Assembly (NCBI GenBank): GCA_028023455.1
Contig: JAQFVV010012508.1
Span: forward strand, 188,001 to 252,000
Source of the DNA: Epiperipatus broadwayi
Taxonomy: Eukaryota > Onychophora > Udeonychophora > Euonychophora > Peripatidae
DNA length: 64,000 nucleotides
Direction of reading: 5' to 3'
The notes beneath the pieces are model-generated. The model was not told the DNA's origin, did not search any database, and was given only the letters and a program-made list of their open reading frames with translations. A program made the translations under genes and the position numbers. Below, piece by piece: positions 33,801 through 44,392 of the stretch (positions are counted from its first letter, which is position 1; every line of letters begins with the position of its first letter).

Positions 33801-34297
33801 TATAATAAGCCTGTGTTTTCAGTTATTACCTTATAGAGATGTCTTCCCATTCTTGCATATGTATTTAATGGATTATGTCCTGTACATGTGGGATTCAGAT
33901 TGACTTTAGGTCAACATGGGTGTGACAGGAATCTCGGCCTCAGGGTGGCCTTCGAGCATTCCATCATCAGATTTTCAATTGGATGGACGGTTGAAGAGTT
34001 GGAGTGTGTAGTAGATTGGAGCCTGTCCATTAAAGTATGAAGATTGTCTATCTTAATATATATCTGAGCACTTATAGTATATATGTGTAGAGATGATAAT
34101 CTGGACCAACTGACGATTGCTGGTTCAGCATGAAATACGCATATTGGTGATTATTTATTTTTTTGACATATATGTGTTCAGGTGTATCAGTGTTATGAAA
34201 TGGAGAGTGGTGGTTCGTGTGAAAGTCTGTGCTCATATACCATATATTACCTATATAGACACATGTATATATAATAAGCCTGTGTTTTCAGTTATTA
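33801..34297 (+). mobile_element. H1 element with 28-bp flanking direct repeat
   Basis: A 441-bp insert (33829-34269) is bounded by two identical 28-bp sequences (33801-33828 and 34270-34297), both beginning TATAATAAGCC and ending CAGTTATTA. The interior is more G+C-rich than its flanks and includes a stretch near 33900-33965 with GGTCAACATGG and CTCGGCCTCAGGG. The hammerhead lies at 34096-34154. Related interior sequence (CCATTAAAGTATGAAGAT) occurs inverted near 49715-49735. No coding frame is credible. It could be a retrozyme or a SINE-like passenger. Confidence 0.65.
34096..34154 (+). ncRNA. Hammerhead ribozyme, type I, best-preserved copy
   Basis: All parts of a type I hammerhead are in order. 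Outer stem I is ATAATC (34096-34101) with GATTAT (34149-34154), six perfect pairs. A 3-nt bulge TGG and inner stem I ACCAA (34105-34109) with TTGGT (34144-34148) follow. The core CTGACGA is at 34110-34116. Stem II is TGCTG/CAGCA with a GTT loop and a terminal T-T mismatch. GAAA is at 34132-34135. Stem III is a single T-A pair with loop ACGC. The cleavage triplet is ATA (34141-34143), with predicted cut after 34143. In a transcript from the + strand this would be self-cleaving. The T-T pair at the base of stem II may slow it. Confidence 0.8.
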
Positions 34298-35191
34298 AAA
34301 TAAACTCATAAAACAAATTTGAAAACATATAGCATATTTAAATGGCGATACATGAATAATTATGAAAGAATACATTATTCATTCAATTTTTATAAATAGT
34401 TCATCAAACCAGTATTGAAAAATATAATCGACCCTTTATCAGAAATACATTAAGTACTTTTAGATTTGAGATACTCATTTTTTAGTATTATTTCTTTATT
34501 CCGTTTTATTAATAATAATTTTCAACATTGCACTTGGAAATAGTTTTATGATTGCATACTCTTGTTCTGTTTGGAATGATGTTTTCATTTGAAATAACCG
34601 TGATATTGTTTCTGCCTAATGTACTATTAGTGATAAGATATTGAGAAATATAAAGAAAATAAATAAAAAAAAGTAAGACAAAAGTCAAAATAGTTAATAA
34701 AGGCAAAAAAGAATAGAACCTCTTTTTGAAGTCTATTGAAAAAGAAAAAGTGTAACAGTATAGATTCAGTTTAAAATAAGAATTATTATCAATACCTAAA
34801 CATAACCTCTAACCAATTCAAATTAATCCAGGGTTTTCACTCTTTTGATTAAAATATGGATGAGCTATTTTAAAAAAAAAAATCATAAGCTTATATAGAA
34901 TTCTTATGGCTATTGGACAACTTTTTCAAGTTTTATCTAAAAATAGATGTCATAAATGGGTCCTTTTATTTTGGTCTGTTTCTATTACTGCACAATTTCA
35001 ACTGATAATTGTTTTTGGATCAGGAGAATGTGATACGCAATCAGTTAGATTAAAAAATAAATCAAATCTAATATTTCTTTAAAAACTTTAATTTCTATTT
35101 AACAATGCTAATTCTCTTTTCTAAATTGTTATATAATTAGAGTCATAAAAGATAAATTATGCATTAAATCATTATTTTGTAATTTCTTTAG
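34298..35191. other. AT-rich intron sequence
   Basis: No supported feature is seen. The 65-codon - strand frame at 34509-34706 is hydrophobic and AT-driven and I do not accept it. Confidence 0.4.
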
Positions 35192-35289
35192 ATTTATTAT
35201 TGGGATGGTGTTTTCAATGGAGAAGTCGAAATCTTTCTGCAGCAAGTCGCTCTTCAGAAATCTATATCAACTTTTCAACAGAATAAAAG
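35192..35289 (+). CDS. Candidate exon 3 of an unidentified host gene
   Basis: The exon follows an ATTTCTTTAG acceptor and starts in phase 0. It encodes YYWDGVFNGEVEIFLQQVAL and a short basic end, and stops at an AAAAG/GTTCTT donor in phase 2. The next exon at 35392 continues the frame exactly. The donor is weaker than consensus. I recognise no domain; the peptide looks alpha-helical. Confidence 0.6.
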
Positions 35290-35391
35290 GTTCTTTATTT
35301 TGTCACGATTGGCCTTTTACATTGTAGCATAATGTATTGAGATATAAATATAATTGATTATATAATTTACTATTCTTTTTTTTTTTTAAAG

Positions 35392-35500
35392 CCGATGGAA
35401 AATATTTGTAACGCATCAATTTTTTGACGAACGAAGCTTAAAAGATATAAGTTATTATGGTTTTTATTATATTCTTCAACAGTTAGAACCTATGTATAAG
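35392..35500 (+). CDS. Candidate exon 4 of an unidentified host gene
   Basis: A long T tract and AAAG acceptor precede the exon. The first base completes the split codon from the exon ending at 35289. The peptide includes RWKIFVTHQFFDERSLKDI and YYILQQLEPMYK. It ends AAG/GTAATA in phase 0. The two short introns here (102 and 103 bp) contrast with the 10-23-kb introns on either side. Confidence 0.65.
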
Positions 35501-35603
35501 GTAATAAAATTAAAATTATTTTATATGTAAAATATTAATTATATTTTAATTGTAATGTTATAAATTATTATTTTTTTAATATTTTTGTTTATTATGATTT
35601 TAG

Positions 35604-35723
35604 GAAGCCAGAAAGAAAAAAGTTACTACCGATGATTTAATTAATTGGGAACCTGAAGGCTATAAATTTGAAAGGATTTTCCCGACGCTTGGATTGGAAC
35701 AACATCATCCTAAAGAAAAATAT
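35604..35723 (+). CDS. Candidate exon 5 of an unidentified host gene
   Basis: The exon starts after ATGATTTTAG in phase 0 and encodes EARKKKVTTDDLINWEPEGY followed by KFERIFPTLGLEQHHPK. The 3' boundary is uncertain. I place it at TAT/GTTAAT (35723), which leaves phase 0 for the next exon at 50090. The frame stays open to a TAG at 35883, so a later donor or a terminal exon is possible. The product beyond 35723 is low-complexity. Confidence 0.55.
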
Positions 35724-36303
35724 GTTAATATAAAAAATATACTTTATTTATATACTATTAAATTTATTACATCTCTTCGCATACACATATATGTGTATAC
35801 ATATAAATGTGTGTGTCTATTATATTTTAAACTCCATATACACACATATATAATATGTATCAAATGCAAATTATATTCAATGTAGCAAAACTACTGATTA
35901 CTCTTATAATAGATATTGTATCAATTATTAATTATATCAAATACGTATTAAATGTTTTAACAACGAATAATATTGTATCCTATTATAAATAATGGTTGCG
36001 CCTAATCTGACTAAAAGTACCATTTGCTTGTTTGAAGAAATATTTGATATAATAAATATTATAATTAATATACGTCGTATATTTATATGTAATATTACTA
36101 AATATTCTGGCTCTAATTATAATAAATATGAAAAATATTCAGCATCTTTTAATGCGATTTAAAACCTTAGTATATAAATTGAAAGTTTGATAAACGCAAA
36201 TACAAATTAATGTATTCTAATATAAATTTTATATTGGTATGGTTGACTGATACCTAGAACTCCAGACGTTTGATGAATTTAGATTGTAGATTAAACAAAA
36301 GTA
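35724..36303. other. Intron sequence before the LTR element
   Basis: AT-rich sequence with TATATG-type short tracts; nothing supported. Confidence 0.4.
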
Positions 36304-36308
36304 ATAAG

Positions 36309-36864
36309 TGTGATATACTAATTAAAAAGCTGACATGAGATACTACCCAGAACAATGGATACATTTATGTCAAATAATTATTTGCTAGAGATCGACTGTA
36401 AATTATTAGAACAAACAACAATAATAATTTCTTTTTTCTCCCTCTATATTTTGCTTCTTTTTATATTTCACTATAAACTCATCAACACTCCTTTAACACT
36501 TTAAGCAAATAATTTTATTTATTTAACAGTTTCGACTGTACTAGCAGTCTTCGTCAGATCTACAACATAAAAAAAAAACAACTGTTAAATAAATAAAATT
36601 ATTTGCTTAAAGTGTTAAAGGAGTGTTGATGAGTTTATAGTGAACAATAATAATTGTTGGAGTATTCGTTGTTGCTAATATACGTGCTCGCATGACATAA
36701 AATATATATATTCGGAATTATTAACTTGAAAGCTTACACAGGAACTATCTGCTAGTAGTATAAATCTATTGTGAAGTAGAGCGAACATTAATTAGTTCAA
36801 AGCCAGTTGGACGTTTTAAAGGTTGGCGATAAATATTGATTAACCTGGGTGGTTAAACAAACTA
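36309..36864 (+). repeat. 5' LTR, interrupted by a hairpin element
   Basis: Apart from the insertion (36430-36642 plus a 13-bp duplication) it matches the 329-bp 3' LTR nearly base for base. Clear differences are a few substitutions, such as GTATTCGTTG against GTATTCATTG, and one A-run length change. Confidence 0.9.
36417..36655 (-). mobile_element. Hairpin element with hammerhead-like core, 13-bp duplication
   Basis: The 213-bp insert (36430-36642) is flanked by AACAATAATAATT at 36417-36429 and 36643-36655. The uninterrupted 3' LTR carries this site once, which proves insertion. It consists of a 39-nt tail (36430-36468) and two perfect 62-bp inverted arms (36469-36530, 36581-36642) around a 50-bp loop. 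On the - strand the loop carries CTGACGA (complement of 36551-36557), helix GACTG/CAGTC and GAAAC (complement of 36529-36533), a clean hammerhead core. I could not place a convincing stem III and cleavage triplet. Confidence 0.85.
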
Positions 36865-36919
36865 ATTTGGCGCAGTCAAGGATAAAACCTGTAAAAGAAA
36901 ACATTAAACATAATCAGCA

Positions 36920-37466
36920 ATGGCCACCATGTTCCAAATGTCAATAGGTGAATTTGATATCGAGAACTCTACCAACTGGCCACTATACATTAAACACGTG
37001 GGAAAATTTTTCCTTGTTAACAATATCAAGGAAAAACACAAAGGTAGCCATATTACTAGGACTTTCTGGAATGAAAGTGCTTAAGATCGCAAACCAACTA
37101 TGTGAACCGGCAGAGCCTGAAACTTTTCAATATGATGAAATTATTCAAAAATTAACAGCACACTTCTGCTCTTTTCCGTCGAAACACGTCGCTAGACTGC
37201 ATTTTAGAAATCGACGGCAAATGAAAGCAGAAACTTTTAAAGATTTTGATATAGCGCTAAGGGAACAAGCAAAAAATTGTGTCTATGGACAATTTTTAGA
37301 AGAGGCCCTGTTGGAGCAATTATTATGTGGCATATACAACACTAAATTCCATGAACAACTACTAGCCTATTCGGAGTTAAATTACAAGGATGCCATTAAA
37401 AGAGGAATTGCACACAAGTTTGTGATGAACCAAACTAAAGAATTTCTGGATACCACCCATCGGTAA
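36920..37466 (+). pseudogene. gag-like ORF of the LTR element, frameshifted
   Basis: The likely start is the ATG at 36920 in a GCAATGG context. The first part reads in one frame (including STNWPLYIKHVGKFF) and continues after a frameshift near 37040 in another (VAILLGLSGMKVLKIANQL). The central region (EIIQKLTAHFCSFPSKHVAR and RFRNRRQMKAETFKDF-like text) is typical of gypsy-type capsid proteins. The gene would make the particle shell. The frameshift and the stop at 37464-37466, before the zinc knuckles, mark it as broken. Confidence 0.8.
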
Positions 37467-37504
37467 ATTTTTACCAATCAATTAATAAAACCATTGTACA
37501 GGGA

Positions 37505-38034
37505 AATGAAATGTCAAAACAGCAAAGAGTAAACGATAAAAAAAAAAACTGTTACTGCTGTGGCAAACTGGGACATATTGTTCGAAATTGTAGGCAAAAT
37601 CGAGAGTATTGTACAAATTGGGATTGAAAGGTCATCTAGCGAAAGTCTGTCGTAAACCAAAACCAGAAAATTCAGACAAAAGAAACTTTAATACATGCAT
37701 TAAAAATTTAAAATGTAACGAAGCAAAATTCAAACTGCCAGTACTCATCGAAGGGAAATACGTTAAAATGGAAATTGACAGCGGCTCCGGAGTTACACTA
37801 ATGTCCTTTAGCGATTGGGAAGTTCTCACTGTGCAGAGAAATGTTACATGTAAAATGGAAAAAACCAATGTAAGCACCAAAGATGTAAACAGCAATATGG
37901 TGGAAATAGTTGGAATGGTAAGAGTAAAAGTAAAATTAAACTCAAAAATCAGAAAATTACCCCTATACATAGTCTATAAGCAAGTAAATCCATTAATAAG
38001 CAGGAATTGGTTTGACCACTCAGGATTACCATAA
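37505..38034 (+). pseudogene. Zinc knuckle and aspartic protease remnant
   Basis: A CX2CX4HX4C knuckle (CYCCGKLGHIVRNC, near 37550-37590) is followed by a second one (YC..W..KGHLAKVC) split by a one-base frameshift near 37620. The downstream frame carries a retropepsin-like segment: LPVLIEGKYVKMEIDSGSGV with the DSG active-site triad, then LYIVYKQVNPLISRNW. The ATG assumed for this frame is not a real start; it would be made by gag-pol readthrough. It ends at 38034, where RT should begin. Confidence 0.8.
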
Positions 38035-38037
38035 ATG

Positions 38038-38573
38038 AAATAAAAAAAGTCAATGTGAAAACATGCACAGCATGTCAATCAAATGCCCGATCAACAATAA
38101 AAGAATATAGTTCATGGCCACCAGCTAAAAATGCATGGGAATGTGTCCACATGGACCCCGCAAAGACAGAACTGACACAGTTACTGCCAAAAAACATGTA
38201 CATGCGGGCCAAAACAGAACATAAAACATTCATAGCAGGAGAAAAAGTATGGATCAGAGATAGTCTACACAAAACGTGGATAAAGGGAGAAATTGTCAAC
38301 TTAACATCCAAATTTATAGCAGTGGTGAGAACAGAGGATAATGTAGTATACAAGCGACACATAAACCACATACACCATCACAGTTCTCCAAGCTGGGAGA
38401 ACAATAAACTCAGTGGAAATAAAATCATCGAACTGGCAGAGATGAAATCAGGGATAGATAAACCACAAACTGGACAAACAGATACTCGGGAAGATATGCC
38501 AAGGGAAGTAGCAAGCGACAACATTAAAGAAAGATCACCAAGACCTCAGAAAAAAAGTCTCCCAAATTCTTAA
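38038..38573 (+). pseudogene. Integrase remnant with internal deletion
   Basis: The frame opens with CTACQSNARS (the last half of an HHCC-type zinc motif) and WPPAKNAWECVHMDPA, the first strand of the integrase core with its first acidic residue. It then jumps to a C-terminal region (FIAGEKVWIRDSLHKTWIKG, VYKRHINHIH) typical of the integrase tail. The DDE core in between is missing. A single deletion joining protease, integrase start and integrase end would explain the layout. Confidence 0.8.
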
Positions 38574-38653
38574 AAGACTATGTCTGCTAGAAGAGAGGAG
38601 AAAAGAGAAATGTTTCCATGTTTACTCCTAGTTCTGTGTAGTGGGAGGAGAAG

Positions 38654-38982
38654 TGTGATATACTAATTAAAACCTGACATGAGATACTACCCAGAACAAT
38701 GGATACATTTATGCCAAATAATTATTTGCTAGAGATTGATTGTAAATTATTAGAACAAACAACAATAATAATTGTTGGAGTATTCATTGTTGCTAATATA
38801 CGTGCTCGCGTGACATAAAATATATGTATTCGGAATTATTAACTTGAAAGCTTACACAGGAACTATCTGCTAGTAGTATAAATCTATTGTGAAGTAGAGC
38901 GAACATTAATTAGTTCAAAGCCAGTTGGACGTTTTAAAGGTTGGCGATAAATATTGATTAACCTCGGTGGTTAAACAAACTA
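38654..38982 (+). repeat. 3' LTR of the LTR element
   Basis: This is the 329-bp uninterrupted LTR copy. It preserves the empty target of the hairpin inserted in the 5' LTR (AACAATAATAATTGTTGG near 38759). Confidence 0.9.
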
Positions 38983-38987
38983 ATAAG

Positions 38988-41900
38988 AAAGTTAAATCTC
39001 TTTATTTTATGTTATTTAATGGAAATCATTTTTAATTCAAGATAAACTAATATTTTACAATTTATTAAGAAACACTGAATATCCTTCATTTGCATTTACA
39101 TTCACATCTGATATGTATGTCATCTGATTCAGGTTTTAATTAGTCTTAAGATTTTTTTTCAGGTAGCTGGCATATAGTCAATATAGTTAACAATCAAATA
39201 TTGGTTGGTAAATGGATATCTAAAAATTAAGAATGATAAATTGTTAAAACCTAGGAATTCATTAATAATGCTTGTAACAGTCCATATTTCCTTAATGAAC
39301 GAAGGTGAACACATCTAAATATAATCAGACATGGGTTCTTCAAGTAAGATGCCATGAATGATACTACAAAAGTCTAATCCATGATTGCATCTATTTCATA
39401 TATAATAATTTAATGTTTAAATATTCAGTACAGATAAAACTTAGACTAGTTCATCCAATCTTCACCTTTCTTTATTATTCTGTTTTGCCCAGTATTCGAA
39501 CTCGGGATTAATTTTACACTTAACTCTCTTCAGGGTTTAGTTGATATCCTGTAGCAATAATATTTTTATGTAAGTTCGATACATTTTCAAAATTCCTTCT
39601 AAAACAAGTTAAGTCAGGATGATATGTATATATGTGTTCAATTTTATTTTATTATTATAATGTTTTCCGTTTTGTTAGGCCTCTACATGCTAATATAAAC
39701 TGCGCGTGAGTTGATCAAGCTATGTCAAAAAAGAAGAAAGTTATATTTCTTTTCTAAAAACATAGCTATATTTCCTGATCAACTCGGCCTATTAATTGTT
39801 GAGAATTGTGCTATTGACGAAATCAGCTTTTAATTTATTTAATCTAGGTGCCAGAATTCCTAAGAATTCACTGAAATTGCCATATAACATCTCACAAATA
39901 AAAAAAAAAACTTTTAAGCTAATCGGTATTACATCATACCGTAACAAGAATTATTTTTTTAAGATTATTATTCCTGGGCTTATTCAAACATATTGGCAAA
40001 GGTAAATTCCGTTTTAAATCTTATTAAACTAATAATAAATTTAATACTAAAAAAATAATAACTTTATTATTAATAACGCACAATGAAAAAAATTGATAAA
40101 AGTAAAATCTCTTTTATTCTAACAAACGGAAATATTTAACGTTAAATTGTTAATTAAACTGGAGAGAACACACACTAATTCGGATATAAATCAATTAATA
40201 AAAAAAACAATTTCACAATTACAGTTCACTTCCAAATTTCATCTAGAAAGTTCCTAAAATGAATGTCCCTTGCACAAGAAAATTAATGTCTCTATCGGGA
40301 TTGTTTAAACATATTTTTAAAAATTGTTTGCAAACGTTTATCTGTTGATAATCTTATATATTCTTTACAAAATTTATGTTACAAAGTCTTTATTTTTTTT
40401 TATCAAGTTTTTCGGCCATGTTTAATTAGCTAAAATATTTTTCTTTTAGCTTATCTTTTTACTTGCTTTTGGAATTCTTTTGTTCTCTCTAATTCTACTT
40501 TTATTTCCAGTTAAGTAAAAAAAAATACGAAAGAAAAATTTAACTTTCATTGTACGTTATTTTTTAAAAAAAAATTAGTCAAAAAATCTAAATTTACTTT
40601 TATTTTTGAGCTTTTACTAAATGCCAATATATTTGCAATGTATATAAATAAACGTTACATTATGAAAATAAAATAAATAATGTAAATAAATCAGAGATCT
40701 CTTTAAATTTAACAATATTTGTTAATTGAAAACAATTTAAATTTATCTTTATATAACAATTTTTTTTATTATGAGTGTTTTACATACATTTCTACCACAT
40801 TAATATATAAATTTTAAAATTACACCTCCCAGATACCATAATAAATATGTATCATAACACAAACAATATTTAATAGGTTGTAAAAATTAATAAATTTTTA
40901 TAATTTCAAAGATTATGATAACACTAGCTAACTAAATTTAAATTAAACAATATAAATATAAATGAAAACCTTTGCAATATTCAATCCTTTTGAGGAAATT
41001 CCATTTTCTATAAGATTTCTCATCTATATATGGTCCCTATTATTGAAAGAAAAGACCTTTCATCTAAGCATTCTAAGGATATTTGTCATTTATACCAAAT
41101 AATAAACAAACAAATATTACTAAATTAATTAAATTAATAATAAACAAAAATTCTGTCTTGTCATAAGTGAATGAATTTAACATGAAGAACAATAAAATCT
41201 TAACTTCATATTAAGTTTACTTATTAACTTGGTCAAGTCGCTCTGTAAGGAAGACCTAAATTTTATTAAATAAAAAAAATGTTTAAGCCAATGATGTTTC
41301 CACTTTTTTCATCTAATGATTTTCCAAAATGGATTATTCCAAAGTAATAAGGTTTTAGAGGCAAAGGAAATAAAATTAAATATTTATGGATGTTGATACA
41401 CAAAGATGATATGTGTTTAAAGTTTATGATATTGTCCTATTCATTTTCCATAATTTGAGTAATAATGTTCATTAACCCTTTCAAGGTCTGCATTTTCTGA
41501 TGTTTTTCTTTGTCTCACACATCAATGTAAAATATATGATAAAATGATTATTACTTATCTGAAAATAATAAATTTGACTTCATTTGATAGATATTTTTGT
41601 TTACTACTGAAATAAATTTTAAATGGTCACATTTTGTTTCTGAAAATATTAAAAAAATGAAACAAAGAGTTTATAAGTCATCATGTTTAGAAAGATTATT
41701 TTCAGTTTATAAAATCAATAAAATATTTCTTAATTCTTATTATTTTTAAATGTCCAAACCAATAATTATTTATTTCTGTTATATCTAATGAATTATGCTT
41801 TAAAAGTTTAATTTTTTTAAATATTTATTGCAAAATTGCAATATTTTCATACTCATAAATAAAAATAAATTGCTTACATAGAAACTAAGCTTGTAAATTG

Positions 41901-44075
41901 CTTCAGGCCATGCTTAGATTCACTGCTAATATAACATTATATTTTTGAAAATAAAGTATTTCAAGCCAAAATAAATTATTAATAATTTATATTTTTGATA
42001 TCTATTAAATATAGTGTACATTATTTTTAAAAAATATCTAAAACCGTAATAAATTTGCAAATAAACAATTTTTTGGTCATTGCAACTATTTACTTTAAAC
42101 AATGTCATAAAATGCTGAACGGTTTACAGCCTTGGCAACAGATAATGGCTGATCACATTAGGGTGGGGCTTATGTCTATTTTAAGAGTGGGAATTTTGAA
42201 TTTCCCACCTTCTACCACAAAATTTTCAGCAAAAATTTATTATAAAATATACTGTTTTACACGCATTTTAATGTATAATACTTAAGAAAAAATTCAACAG
42301 GGGGGTGAATTGGTCAAAAGTCAAAATTCTGACATCCCACTTAATTGAAAGATTACGAATAAAGTTCTTTTATTTTCAGTCATCAATCATTGGTGAAGCA
42401 ATCAATAAACATTTTTTTTGCATGATGTGGACAACCCTTTTTGTAAATTATCTCACTATAAATTAAAGTTGGATATTGAATTATATATATATTAGGCATT
42501 TCAGTAAGAATGAATAGTTACACTGCTTTAGGTTAGAACAATAGCATTTAATCCTATGACAAAGTGTCTTTACTCATGATGCACTTTCTATAACTTAAGA
42601 TCTTTTTTAAATAAATGTATTTAGATATATGTGTTTGATGATATTTATCTTCCTTGAAATTCAAGTTTAAAATGATATCATTAAGAATTTCTCTAATTAT
42701 TTTATTAAAGATAATTTCCCTTTTGAAATTATTATTAATAAAATTAAAGAGTAATTTATTTACTTTTTACCTGAGTGATATTAGAGTTCTCTGCTAACGA
42801 AGATTTTATAAATAAAAATTTATCCAAACTATTGATCCATCTTTCTGATGTGTTCACTATTCAAACACAGCAACATAAATATGCGTAGTGACTAGTTCGT
42901 TTGCAAAAGATGGAACTGATTTGGAAATTAGTTGATTTAGCTTTTATAGTAGAATCAACTTCCGGTAATTAGCATGTGTTAAATTACTATTTCATTTTAC
43001 AATTTTGTATTTGATTATTGTTGAATGCATCATAATTAATAAGCTCTATTTTTATTTCCTTTGCATTTAGTTGCCAAGATATTACTTGACTTTAGGTTAT
43101 CTCTATGTTTTGAGTCTTAATTAGTGATATTAGTTAACTTAATAATTATTTTATACATATATATGAATGATTGAAATCTAATTATTTTAATAGTTGATTT
43201 CTTTAAAATAACTATTTATTTGACTTGACTTTTATTATTCAAATTTTATAATCTAACATTTAAGTTATATACATGTGCATATAGGTATTTTAACATAAAA
43301 GGATAACATATTTACTGTTTATTAATTAAAATTATATTTTTTAAGTTTATAGTTTGATATTACACATAAAGTAAGCTTAATAAGATTGTAAGCTACCCTT
43401 ACATGCTTTTTTCCCCACACTCCTCTATGAGTAATTATTGAAAAATCCTTTGTTCTGCAGTTAAGTTATTTAAATGCCATTTTATTTAGCTTTTATCTAT
43501 GATATCATCTTAATATCAAACTATTCTCATTTAAAATAGGTGTCAATAACTATTAAATAATGTAAACATTAGTAGGAAATGCACTAAAATCAAATTGTTA
43601 CTGATTATGAATCTCTTAAAATAATTTATTTAGCTTCTTTTATTTAAAATAATATTAATAATTTTATTAAAGACATCTGTGTTTAAACTCTTTATAATCT
43701 AAGGAAATCCTTTCATCATTTAGAAGTTAAGTATAAAATCAATAATTTTTAATAGGTGTTGTTGCTGAAATATTTTAATATGTGGAAATATCTCATATTT
43801 TCATATTAGAAAAATCACTATCAGAAGTTAATAGACAGTATTCCATGAAAATAATAAATTGTAACACTTTTTGCAATCAAAAGTATACTTCTAAATGCAA
43901 TCTCTTAGTCTTATATAGAGGCTAAAGCCCACAACATATATTTATGTTTTTAAGGAAATAAAGCTCACAATCTTTACTCATACACACACACACACATCAC
44001 ACACACACATATATATATATATAGTATCAGTCTGAAAATGTGATATAAATAGAAATGGAAGATGAAAACATCAAG
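38988..44075. other. Long AT-rich intron stretch, no supported gene
   Basis: I see only chance frames (for example 39796-40005 and 42055-42285). An imperfect inverted pair (GAGTTGATCAAGCTATGT at about 39708-39725 against ACATAGCT..TGATCAACTC at 39760-39785) suggests another small hairpin. A (CA)n with (TA)n microsatellite lies at about 43980-44025. Otherwise there is no repeat boundary I can defend. Confidence 0.45.
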
Positions 44076-44392
44076 TAGTCTAGATATTAAAACAGGAAAA
44101 ACTTTCCATACAGTAGTGCCATTCAGTACAAGCCAGAATAATCAATGGATGCCTAAGATCTAGGTGCATTGCTCTCAGATCCAAGACTCCTCACTGACAA
44201 AGGCCACAAGCCAGAAACTAGTATGAGGGTATTGGTAGAGGAGGCACTAGATAGGGATTATATGCACAAGCTTTTTGGCATCCATTGATTACTCTGGCTT
44301 GCACTGAGTGGCACTACTGTATGGAGAGGTTTTAATAACAGTTATGAGCAAGCATATGAAATGGTGATCATGTCATGTTTAGTCTAGATATT
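44076..44392 (+). mobile_element. CCACTAAAC-family element, 13-bp target duplication
   Basis: The insert (44089-44379, 291 bp) is flanked by TAGTCTAGATATT at 44076-44088 and 44380-44392. Inverted arms (about 44097-44153 and 44277-44333; CCATACAGTAGTGCCA against TGGCACTACTGTATGG) enclose a loop with a hammerhead-like region. CTGACAA (about 44194) is followed by helix GGC/GCC, GAAAC, TA and GTA, with flanking TCCTCA and TGAGGG that can pair. A tail of about 46 nt ends GTGATCATGTCATGTTT. The element is non-coding. The core is decayed. Confidence 0.8.

Larger units (their letters stand above)
36304..38987 (+). mobile_element. Ty3/gypsy-type LTR retrotransposon, internally deleted
   Basis: Two LTRs (36309-36864 and 38654-38982) are flanked by the 5-bp target duplication ATAAG (36304-36308 and 38983-38987). 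They begin TGTGATATACTA and end AAACAAACTA. The 5' LTR is longer only because a 213-bp hairpin element is inserted in it. A primer-binding-like TTTGGCGCAGTC follows the 5' LTR, and a purine tract GGGAGGAGAAG precedes the 3' LTR. Between them are gag, zinc knuckle, protease and integrase remnants, but reverse transcriptase and RNase H are gone. LTRs are very similar, so insertion is fairly recent. The copy cannot move by itself. Confidence 0.9.

Noticed and set aside
33955-33985. CTGATGA on the - strand near 33963
   Set aside because: It is followed by CTCGAAGG, not a helix plus GAAA, and no stem I partner is seen. I did not count it as a hammerhead core.
39796-40005. 69-codon frame ending at a GTAAAT donor-like site
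   Set aside because: It starts at TTG, has no acceptor with a good pyrimidine tract, and its phase cannot be tied to neighbours.
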